Assembly: GCF_028389875.1 (NCBI RefSeq)
Contig: NC_084678.1
Location: 16,150,899-16,214,898, forward strand
Direction: 5' to 3'
DNA from: Rhea pennata
Taxonomy: Eukaryota; Chordata; Aves; Rheiformes; Rheidae
DNA: 64,000 bases
Of the stretch, positions 48,483 through 58,036 are shown one piece after another (position 1 is the stretch's first letter; each line of letters begins with the position of its first letter). The translations under genes and the position numbers were made by a program. The notes under the pieces were generated by a model, which was not told where the DNA came from, searched no databases, and was given only the letters and a program-made list of their open reading frames with translations.

Positions 48483-50031
48483 GTAAGAGCGATGGCTCGA
48501 GCTGGCGCCGTGCGGGGAAGCGGGTGCTTTGCTCTGCCGGGGCTCCTTCGAGGAGGTGGTGCTGCTGCACAGAGGAGGCTTTCGGCCCCGCGAGGGCTGG
48601 TGGCCTTAGCTGTCCGTCAGCTGCGCGTGGGTCTTGCAAGGTCCTGTGCTCCTCATTGAGGTTGGAGGTGTGGGGAGGGGACAGCTGAAAACGCAGCTGC
48701 GCTATTGCCTGGGGAGTTGAGGTCTCTGGAGAAGCTGCAGAACCAGTCCGGGGAACGGCCGCTATTGGTGCCTCTCCAGGGGAGAGACTTTCTGCTTTAA
48801 TGAGTTGCTGAAACCGAAAGGAAGTAAAATACTCCCCTCCACTGGAACTAGTAACAGGCTTTCAGCAGTCAGACTAAAACTGCGTGGATTAGGGCAGATT
48901 ATTTGCAGAAATCTGCAACCTCCTGGCCTTGGGGTGTTGGTAGTGGCTCTAGGTGACCCTGTGTGCGCAGGGGGGTTGGACGAGGTGATCTCCAGAGGTC
49001 CCTTCCGACCTCAACCATTCTGTGATTCCCAAGTGTCACGTGCAAACGCAAGGCCATTAAGTAATGTCCTTGGAATGGAATTTTTTCCTGCACTCATGCT
49101 TTTCTGGCCAGTTTGTAATCTCCCCAGTGTTTCCTTCCTAGCGTTTTATCGGCTTGGCATTAAAGCTGGGCAAATACTGGAGCTGGCGATGGGAGCAAGC
49201 CGCGTGCCCAGGGCTGGCCGCAGCCCGCCGGGCATCGGGTCTCGCGGCGCGGCAGCAGCAGCGGCCGGAGGTGCCGAGGGCTGGGGGCGGCTCTGACGCC
49301 CCGCTCTCGCCCCCAGGGCGCCTGAGTTCGACATCGAGCAACAGCTCCTGCGGCAGCTCGGACTACGCCGGCGAGGTCATCCCGCACCCGCCGGGTGAGT
49401 GCCGCCGCGCCGGCGCCGCGCTTTTCCGAGCGGGAGCTCCCGAGGCCGTTCTGCCGCGGATGCCTTGGGTTTTGCGGGCTGCCGTGAGCTGCCTCCCCTA
49501 GGGATCCCGGCGGGACCGTCCTGCGTTTGAAAATCCACGCGCGTTGGATAAAAGCGCTGGTGGAGGCGCCACGCACCGAGTCCTATTTCGCCTTGCTTTT
49601 CTCAATGAACTGCAAATCTTGCCCAACCTTCGCGCGTGCTGCGGGATGAGGGTGGAGCGGTACCTGGGGCGCGGGAGCGGGGCTGATGCGCGCCCGCCGG
49701 CCACGCGCTGTCTCCTAGGTCTCCCCAAGTCAGACCCGGGTCACTGGTGGGCCAGCTTCTTCTTCGGGAAGGTGACTCACCCGGCCATGACCACGGTGTC
49801 GGAGTCCCCGGAGAGGTGAGTGCCGAGCGGCTGCTCCCGCGGGGCTTCCGCTGGAGCGCCGAGCCCCCCCCCCCCCGGCGTCGGCGTGACCCGCTGCCCG
49901 CTCTGCCTTGCAGCCTGGGAGCCGCCGCGCCGGCGGCCGGCGCCGGCTTGGCCTGCGGCACGGTGCCGGCCGGCGGCAGGAAGCGCCACGCCAGCGAGCC
50001 CAGCCAGCCCCGCGCCGGGCCCTCGGCGTGA
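48428..50031 (+). CDS. PPDPF: PPDPF, pancreatic progenitor cell differentiation and proliferation factor (full coding span)
   Basis: This complete gene has coding exons 48428-48482, 49317-49394, 49719-49815 and 49914-50031, together 348 nt: 115 codons plus TGA. The human protein has 114 residues. Family hallmarks are the start MAAIPSSGSLMATHNYYR, the serine-rich LSSTSSNSSCGSSDYAGE, and the highly conserved core HPPGLPKSDPGHWWASFFFG. The C-terminal third (about residues 77-115) is alanine, glycine and proline-rich and poorly conserved. No signal peptide, membrane segment or catalytic motif is visible; it is expected to be a small, largely unstructured protein. In zebrafish (exdpf) it is linked to exocrine pancreas development; its molecular role is not established. 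All junctions are GT-AG with matching phases (1, 1 and 2). Confidence 0.97.
48930..49028 (+). mobile_element. CR1 LINE 3'-end fragment in PPDPF intron 2
   Basis: The stretch GGTTGGACGAGGTGATCTCC followed by AGAGGTCCCTTCCGACCTC and ending CAACCATTCTGTGATTC is the characteristic 3' terminus of chicken repeat 1 retroposons. The weaker match continues leftwards (TAGGTGACCCTGTGTGCGCA). Only about 100 bp is present, the usual 5'-truncated state. It marks the genome as avian or another sauropsid. Confidence 0.9.
49317..49394 (+). CDS. PPDPF: PPDPF exon 3
   Basis: The exon follows acceptor CGCCCCCAG. It is 78 nt and encodes RRLSSTSSNSSCGSSDYAGE followed by VIPHPP, ending on the first base of a glycine codon before donor GTGAGT. 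Confidence 0.95.
49719..49815 (+). CDS. PPDPF: PPDPF exon 4
   Basis: The exon follows acceptor TCTCCTAG. It is 97 nt and encodes the most conserved block LPKSDPGHWWASFFFGK and then VTHPAMTTVSESPE. It ends AG before donor GTGAGT. Confidence 0.95.
49914..50031 (+). CDS. PPDPF: PPDPF terminal coding exon
   Basis: The exon follows acceptor TGCCTTGCAG and encodes the low-complexity C-terminus ending RKRHASEPSQPRAGPSA, then TGA at 50029-50031. Confidence 0.95.
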
Positions 50032-50240
50032 GCTGCTCTCCCACCTCCGCGGAGCGGGCGCTGCTCTGGGTCACCGATGCCGGCTTCTAAGAAAAAGCAA
50101 GAAAAACCAAAAAAAAAAAAAAAATTCTACACCAGCCTTTTTACTGTTTTGTAATGCCGCTTTCTTTCCTTACGGACTCGGTAATGTGTTTGTTTACTTG
50201 TGCGATGGCAACTAATAAACTCGAGCAGCCTTTTAAAATG
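50032..50240 (+). terminator. PPDPF: PPDPF 3' UTR and polyadenylation signal
   Basis: The canonical AATAAA is at 50214-50219, about 185 nt after the stop codon, with a T/G-rich stretch downstream (GCTCTGAGCTGTTCTTCG). Cleavage is expected near 50235. An A-rich run lies at 50097-50124. Confidence 0.88.
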
Positions 50241-52167
50241 CTCTGAGCTGTTCTTCGCCCGGCGCGGGGGGATTTGGGTGCCCGCGGGGCCAGGCCGCCG
50301 CCTCGGAGGCGGTGCAGTCCCCAGCTGCTCCTGCATCCGGAGACGAGCGTCGCTCGTGATGCCCCGGTGGGTTTTGTCGCGGCTCTGAGCCAGGAGGAGG
50401 TTGCAGCGCGGTGAAGCCGCAGACGCCTGCTGCCACCCTTCCCTCTCGCCTTGGCCCGGTGGGTTGGCATCGGGCCGGTTTAGCGGCGTTAACGCGAGCT
50501 GGTGCCGCAGCGCTGCCCTGCTCCCGGGTCCGACGCGCCTGCGCCCGCGGTGCAAGGTGCTGCCTGGCCTGAGCCTGCTCTGACGGAGGTGCGGGGCGGC
50601 AGCTTGGTGCCGGCGTTGGACGGTAACTCGGGGGGTGGTTCAGCATGAGACGCCTGACAAAGCACCAAGAAAACAAGAACCTGCTGGTCCGCCGCGTGCA
50701 AGAGGGGCAAGGTCCCAGGTCGCGTTGCAGGCAAGCAAAACCCTGGCGCGAGTACATTTAAGGATGCAAATTCCTGATGCTCTGCAGTTTCCACTGTGTG
50801 GGGCTTGGCTTTGGGGTGGTGGGGGGGGGGGGACACGGTCTGCGCGGGAGCTGTGCCCGTCCCGGGAGCAGGGAGCGTTGCCGGCCCCTGGCGCTGTGCC
50901 GCCGGGTGACGGGAGGCTGGGGGTCAGCCGGGAGCACCGAGCGGTGACTTTGCACCCGTGACATCACGCCGGGGCAGCAGGCAAAGGGCGAAGTTGTGCG
51001 TTAATGCGGCGCCCAGCAGGCTGCCTCGCTGGGCAGAGGAAAGGCCGGCGGGGGCGGTTCTGCTTTTGCCTGCGCTGCAAAATGCCTCCCGGGTCACTTC
51101 TAGCTTTGCAGCTCCTTTCTGCTAGCAAAAGTGTCTTCTGCGAGCTTTGCCCCGAGATGCGGGTGTCGTGCGTGTGGCTTTGCCCCCCTCCGGCGCCGGG
51201 GGAAGGCGTCCGGGCAGCGCCGCCCGCCCTGCGGAGACGTGTCCGCGGCGAAACGTGGGGCGGGCACGGAGCCAGCCGCCTCGGGCGCCCGGCTCGGGAC
51301 GGTCCGCGGGCGCCGGGGCCAGGCTGGTTTGCAGCCCGCCGGGCAGCCTCCTCGCTGCGGAGGGTCCGCGCGGCTCCCCGCGGCCGTGCCTTGCGGTTGT
51401 TCGCCTCCGCCGTGGCCTTTTGGGGGTACGCTGGCCCAAAATCTCTCCTTTCTTAGTGAAAACCTGCGTAGGCGTTTTGCGAGCTTTGCCCGTTTTAGCG
51501 CAGCGACAGGGCTCCCGGCTTCGCGTGATGTTTGTTTTAGGGACCTGCAGGCACAGGGGCTGCGGATTAAAACGCGCCCGCAGGCCGTTAGCCCCTTGCG
51601 CGTGTGATTACCAGCACTGTGCTTGCGCGCTGGGGCAGACGTTCTCCTTTCCACTCCTTGAGCCGCCTCCTCGTGCCCGTTTCCAAGGCTTTCACTGTTG
51701 ATTAACTCACATATTTAGGCAAAAACGGCTCATGCTTTATATTCTGCCTTGGCTGTCGCTCACACCGCTCCTTTGCCATAGGAGGAGCCCTTCAGGCAGA
51801 CCTGGGATGATAAAATACTTGCTTTTATTTCCTGCGTCTTGTTGCTTTTTTTTCCTTCTTTTTTTTTCCCTTCCAGAAGCTCGCTTCCTCCCATCCCCTT
51901 GCAAAGGCCAATGTTAAAAATAGACTCCGGCTCTGCAGCTGAAATCCACTGCGTTAGACTGACACTGTTTTCTAATGTCAGCAGGCCAAGTTTAATCCAC
52001 AAACAGAGCACAGATGGGACAGAAACCAGGGTGTGGAAATGCCTCTGAGAGCACGTGTTCGCCAGAGCCGCTCCGGGAGCAATCGTCTGAGACTCCTCAG
52101 GCTCCGTCCTCACTTGCTCACCCGGAGGCCGGATCGCGGGAAGGCCCCCAGGATCGCGGCAGTGCCA

Positions 52168-52210
<43 letters not shown>

Positions 52211-54010
52211 CTAGCTTCAGCATGCCATCCCCGCGCTGGGTGCTGGTGCACCGGGAGGGCGCCCCAGGAGCTCCCCGTCGGCAGTGGGGCGGATTGCTGC
52301 CGCGGAGCTGAGCTGCCTTTTCCAGCTTGGGTATCCGCTGGCACGGCGAGGCGAGAGGCGCGTGTGGCTGCTGGCCAGGCTGTTCCTGCTCCGAGCCCGG
52401 CGCTCGCCGCGGAGGCCTCCCGCAGCGCGGCCGGGGTGTCCCGGCAGCGCGAGGTGACACCGGGGGCTCGTCGTTGTCTCCCTCGCCCCGGGGCTGTGTA
52501 AATACAGAATATTCCCTTTGCCCCCACACAGCTCGGGCTTTGTTTTGCCCATTTGTCCTTTAAAATGTGCTTGGTCTCTGCACTCCTGATGCAGCATTTC
52601 AGAAAGCGTCGGGGCGGGGGGAGGTGGGAAATCAGCCCCGATGCTGAGCCAGAGCCCGTCGCGGCAGGCAGAATTGAGCCTTTCTGAGCATTTTTGAGCC
52701 TTGCAAACTTCACCCCCTTCCCCCCCCCCCCCCCCCCGCTCATCCTTTGCCTTCCTCTGAGTTTTTAGCACCATCTAGTAGCAGCAAGACCTGCAGCTTT
52801 GCTGTCCTTCCTACTGCAACAGGCCTGTCTTGCATGCTTTGGTCGTGGGTGAGCTGCTTCTCAGCACGCGATACGTTGGTCACCTTCTGGGTGCTGCTGA
52901 AGTCTCCAGCTCCAGCTGGAGGAGAAGCAGGACGTGCCTGCCTGTGGGCACAGCCCTGCAGCACACTCGGTTGGACACTTGACCAGGCTGCGAAGGGGTC
53001 TCCCACTGCAGCTGTGTCCAAGTCCTGGGGTAAACCCCAGCTGAACGGGTGCCTCAGTGGCCTTTGGCCGGGTACGTGTCCCACCAGTGAGAGCTGCCAG
53101 GGCTCTCCACGAGCCCTGGTTCCTCCAGACCACATCACCTCATCTACTTTCAGTGTCCACCCTGGGCTGGGCTGTTGCAAGCCCTAGACACATCTGCACT
53201 GAGCAGAAGGGGAGTCCAGGCAATGAGCCGCCACAGAGCGATTTGTGTTTCGGCCCTTTAAAACAAGAGCACTGGATCTCCCCAGGGTGTGAACGTCCCA
53301 CCTGAGGCTCCTGGAGCTTCCAAAGCTGCCCATGCCCACAGCTCTTCCCAGCATCCCCATGGGGCTCCACAGCCAACTACCAACCACCCAGAGCCTTTGG
53401 AGCCACCATGAGCAGCAGTTACTGGCAAAACTCTCTTTATATTTGTAATTTGGTTTTAAAAGAGGGTACAAGATTCCAGTAGGAACCTGTGGAAGACTTC
53501 CCAGCCGTCTTGAGACAGCTTGTTGAAGGAAACATGGGCATCCACCTAAATATTTGAAACAAGAAATAGACTTTTTTGTTCGTCTCACCTCAGCTATACT
53601 TGAAATAACCACAAGATGGTGGCAAAGACAAGGCGCTGGAGCAGAGCAGCCCGTAGGGCAGGGCTCCTGCTCCGTGAGCTGGCCCTGTGGGGCAGAGAGC
53701 TGCTGCTGCAGAGGCTTTAGCTGTCAGGGAAGAGGGGACTGCCAGAGGCACCTGAAGGCTTGATGCACACTCGGACGAGTGGAGGCGACAGAGGCAGAAA
53801 GATGGTTCTAGAGCTGTGTGGTTGCAGAAGGGCTGCAAAAATGGGATTTGCTGCAAATTACTGCATTCAGGGCACGGAGGAGAGGACAGAATATCAAGCC
53901 GATCAGAGACCACTACCCAAACCAGTGCAATGCCTCAAGGACCAGTGTCAGCCAGCGTGACAGCGTGCGGGAGCGTGACGAGGGCGGCGTGCGGCATGCG
54001 AATGGATGCA
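50241..54010. other. PPDPF-SRMS convergent intergenic region
   Basis: This lies between the two facing polyadenylation signals. CpG-rich DNA occurs at about 50.25-50.6, 51.0-51.4 and 52.3-52.5 kb. A TTA microsatellite and a C18 run (52720-52737) are present. In mammals PTK6 sits here; I looked for tyrosine-kinase motifs (HRDLAARN, DFG, WTAPE) on the minus strand and saw none. Confidence 0.65.
52172..52208. repeat. (TTA)n microsatellite
   Basis: About eleven pure TTA/ATT units, followed by TATATC. It gives rise to the poly-isoleucine and poly-asparagine runs in chance reading frames. Confidence 0.95.
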
Positions 54011-54016
54011 CACACA

Positions 54017-54022
54017 TTTATT
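54017..54022 (-). terminator. SRMS: SRMS polyadenylation signal
   Basis: TTTATT on the plus strand reads AATAAA on the coding strand, 383 nt after the SRMS stop codon. The intervening 54023-54404 is the inferred 3' UTR. Confidence 0.7.
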
Positions 54023-54404
54023 GATAAATACACCGGACACTGTAAGTGAATCCAGCAGAGCCACAGATGGACACAAACTGCAAACCTTCACTCTGGGCAC
54101 GGCGAGTGGCAGGCGAACTCCCACCCTGCGGGCTGAAGGAAGATGTACTTTCTGAAGGATGCCTCTGCTAGCACGTTGCTTTTCAAGCCTGCTGCTCAGC
54201 CAGGCGACAGCAAGAGTTCGCCAAAACTCATTTCGTTTTCCCTCAGCCACTTGCCCACGTCCTCAGCAAGAGGGACCACGGGCTCTTTCCAGAGATGTGT
54301 ATTCCTTGGAGCCATGTCTGAGGGCAAACCGAAAGGAAGGACCCATTTGGCAAGAGTCGGTCTGTAGGTGAGTTTGGAGGAAGGGTGGTGGGAGGAGGCT
54401 GCCC

Positions 54405-54598
54405 TCAGGACAGAGACCCGAGCACCCGTCTGTAGATGAAGCCGAGTCTCTCGCGCAGTGTGCAGAAGGTGGGCCGTGCCTCCGTGTTGCCGTTCCAGCA
54501 CTCCAGCATGATGACGTAGATCTCGGGAGGGCAGGTGCTCGGCCGGGGAAGACGGTAGCCCCTGGTGATTTGCCGTATGGTTTCCTGGTTTGTCGTTC
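54405..54598 (-). CDS. SRMS: SRMS kinase exon 5 and stop
   Basis: The exon follows acceptor TTTCCTTGCAG, completes a split glycine and reads [20 protein letters not shown], then [14 protein letters not shown] and [13 protein letters not shown]. It ends [10 protein letters not shown] and TGA at 54407-54405. It holds the conserved C-lobe CW and RP motifs. Confidence 0.95.
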
Positions 54599-57500
54599 CT
54601 GCAAGGAAAGAGAAGATTTCCCCTAACTCTTCGTGCCACTGACCCATCCCCAAAGGATGCCCTGGGGGTAGGAGGTCAGGCAGCCCTCAGCACCTCCAGC
54701 TCTCCACACTCCCACCAGCCTCTTCTGCAAGCAGTGACAATGGCAGTTACTGAAGCATCTTCCAGGTTGGACAGTAATTTTTGCAGGCTCCAGAAGCTGC
54801 TTCCACATCAGTTACAGATGGGGAAGAGACAATACGACAAGGCCTTCGTGGCATACTGGATTTCAGCACGTCAGGGAGCCACCAGCAAGCTGCCTGGTGT
54901 GAGGAGGGGAGCACAGCAGGAGGTGGCACAGCAGCTCCCCACCCCCTTGGCAAGCTGGGGGGACCCGTCAGCCCTACCTTCATATGGGATCCGCCCATAT
55001 GTGAAGACTTCGTAGAGGAGAATCCCATAGGACCAAACATCGGACTTCAAGGAGTAGGTATGGTAGTTTGCTGCCTCCGGGGCTGTCCACTTCACTGGGA
55101 TTTTTGTGCTGCTGCTGGTGGAATAAATATCATCCTGAAAAGAAATGGGATATGGGTCTAGAGCGCTGTGAACACAGCTGCTTCATCTGGAAAAGCCGCA
55201 GGTGAAAGCTGGGTCTCAGTGTGCATTTAGCCTTTCAATGTCAGCGCTCACTGGGATGAGACCCGGTGGTGTGGACCTGCTGTCTGGGCCTTGCCCATGA
55301 CACAGGATGGGGAAGGGAGAGCAGAGCAGAGAAGGCTGTGGCCAGCTGCAGCTCTTGCTGCTGTACCAAAGCGGTGCAGAGTTGCTCTGTGGTGCTGGGT
55401 AATGGGAAGGACCTGCAGCTTCCCGCTGGCTGACCTTGAGGAGCCGGGCGAGTCCAAAATCAGCGATTTTGCAGGTGAGTTCATCTCCCACCAGGATGTT
55501 TCTGGCTGCCAAGTCCCAGTGAACAATGTGCTTCTCTTCCAGGTACCTCATCCCATCTGCCACTTGGCAGGCAATGTTGACCAGGTGGGAGGTGCCCAGG
55601 GAGTTCCCTTCAGGACCTGTTAACCCAGGAGAACCACATGTTTAAGGCAATCTAGCAATACCTATTTCAGGGGCTCTAGTGCCTTCTGGTTTGGAAAGAG
55701 ACCCAGTGTAGGCAACATGGGCAAAACTGTTGTGGAGGAATATGTAAAATCTGTGTTACATGTCTGCATCACACCAAATTGAACTTGAATTTGAGGTTCT
55801 TCCTAACTGTCTTTACTGTGATGTGTGTGAAGTTCAGCATGTCTCAAGCGCTCCTGAGGAACTGGACTTGGTTGAGCTTTGAGAGCATCCTGGGTTGCAG
55901 TAAGGAAGCAGCTGTCTTTAACTAGTTCAAAGCTAAAGGTGACCTTCTGCCATGCCTGGGTCCAACCTGGCAGCCAGGCCTCTCACCCTGTCCTACCTGT
56001 GAGCTCCTGCTCCTCTGACACCAAATACTGTTGGAGCCCTAACAACAAATTAGGTCAAATTACTTAGTGCAGGAGCGGAGTGGGGCATATGCAGTAGAAA
56101 AACAGGTCTTTCTTGGTGGGAGCTGTTTGTCTTTTTGCCCTTCAAGACTGATTACCAGGTCAGGCATGAAAGAAAAGAAAGGAGTAGAAAAATAAATACC
56201 ACAAGCATGTTCTTCTTTGAGATGTTGAAGGGCTGACTCACCAGGCACTGAGTAGAGGCCTGCCCTGTTATCGGTTCTGCACGTGAACAAAAATGTGTTG
56301 CCTATCCACAGCAAGATTTGGCAACGTCATTCAGAACAGAGGCAGCATTCCCCAAACAAGTGCTGCCGAGTGCTGATAGCCCACTGTCCAGTGAGAAAGG
56401 TGGGATGAAAGGTCCCAGCAGCACAGCTGGGCTCTGAAGTGGCTGATCGGACCTAACCTGGCCCGTGCAGGAACTGCGGGTCACCAAAGAGCATCTCTGC
56501 TGAACACCTGTGGATTGCTCTGCATTAGCACAGGCCTAAATAAGGCTGAAACAGGGCTCACTCTCTCTTACGGTCTTCATCTGGGTTTGTAAGGTTATTC
56601 TGGGGTGTGGAAAGCCCCTGCTGAGTGTGGGTACTTAGAAAGAAGTGCTGCCTCTGGAGGACCTCTCCCAGCTCCCTCCTGGTGCTCGTGCACTGGTACT
56701 CACTGTTGAGGTAGCTGTGGAGGTTGCCTTTCCGCATGAGTTCGGTGATGATGTACACTGGCTCGTCCACCGAGCACACGGCATGGAGCTGGATTAGCTT
56801 CTCATGCCTCAGGCGCTTCAGGTTCTGAATCTCCTTGGTGAAATCTTCTGCCTTCATGTCAGCTGAGGTAGAAAGCCAGCTCAGCCTTTGTGAGGGATTT
56901 TCTCACTCGGAGGGTGAGATGCTGGGAGGACAGCATCTCCTCTCTCGAGTGAGGACCTCTTTCCTTCCCATAGGCCACCCCTGTTTTCAAGCACCATATC
57001 TCCAAATCTGCTTCTCAGATCCAAACACCCAAGCGATATTTTCCACAGGGCTTTGGATGCTACTTTCAGGATCATAGTCTCATCAGGGAGAATGCACCCA
57101 TTTACCACAAACCCACCGAACAGAGCCATTTTATAAAGGTGCCAGTCCACGTTTAGGTGGTTCCATACACACACAGTCCAATGGCTATTTGTCAGGTCCT
57201 ACCACAATTTGATTAGTAAGATGGCAATGAAGAGGGATATGAAAGCAAAGGGGGTGATGCAGCAGAGAAATCAGACTGAGTAGGGCATCATTAACATTTA
57301 CTGCCTCCTCCTCCACACACCTTTTATGATCTTGATAGCCACCGGCACCGTGTTCCTCCACAGTCCTTCCCACACCTCTCCAAAGTAGCCTTCGCCCAAC
57401 TTCCTCCTCAGGGTGAATTCCCAGCGCGGGCGCTCCCATCCGTCTCTCTCAAGTGGCACCTGTGTGAAACGAGCATTGCATGCTCAACTGTCCAGCCAGA

Positions 57501-57998
57501 TAGTACCTGACTGCAAGACCCTGGACAAGCTTTTGGTGTCACGAAGGAGTGACCAGAGCATGGTGCTCCACCACTTGACTTGCACTTGCATTGCAAAGTG
57601 TGCATCCCCTTCAACTCAGCTAAAATTTTTCACTTGGGGCACATAAGACATGGGGAACCCTCTGCAGTGGCCGCTTGGTGGAAACATCTCAGACCCAAGA
57701 GTGCACAAAGGAAGAGCTTTTGGAGGCTCTGTGAAATACCAAGAATTTGGGCAACCTTAGTTTTTTCTTGGGAAAAATTTGGACCATATAAGAAGCACAA
57801 AGTAGCCATTGTTGCAATGGAGCTTTTGCTTGAAAGTCGCCCAGCTGAGAGAGGCCATTTCATCTGCCGCTGCAAGCCAAGGGAGCTGATTAAAACTTGG
57901 CTTTGCTGTTCAGGAGAGATTCAAGTTATAATTCACTCCAAATCAGCCACCAAAGATAGATAGCTGTTCTCCATTTCCCATAGACATCTGCTTCCATC

Positions 57999-58036
<38 letters not shown>

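Larger units (their letters stand above)
46337..49913 (+). other. PPDPF: PPDPF introns
   Basis: Intron 1 is 46337-48393 and contains the 38-bp minisatellite, followed by ordinary GC-rich sequence. Intron 2 is 48483-49316 and holds the CR1 fragment. Introns 3 (49395-49718) and 4 (49816-49913) are short and GC-rich. No other gene is seen inside. Confidence 0.85.
54599..57320 (-). other. SRMS: SRMS introns between kinase exons
   Basis: The introns are 54599-54977, 55135-55434, 55617-56703 and 56863-57320. All are GT-AG and unremarkable. Confidence 0.85.

Noticed and set aside
51760-52743. 327-residue minus-strand frame downstream of PPDPF
   Set aside because: It contains the translated TTA microsatellite (poly-asparagine) and the C18 run as poly-glycine; no domain was found.
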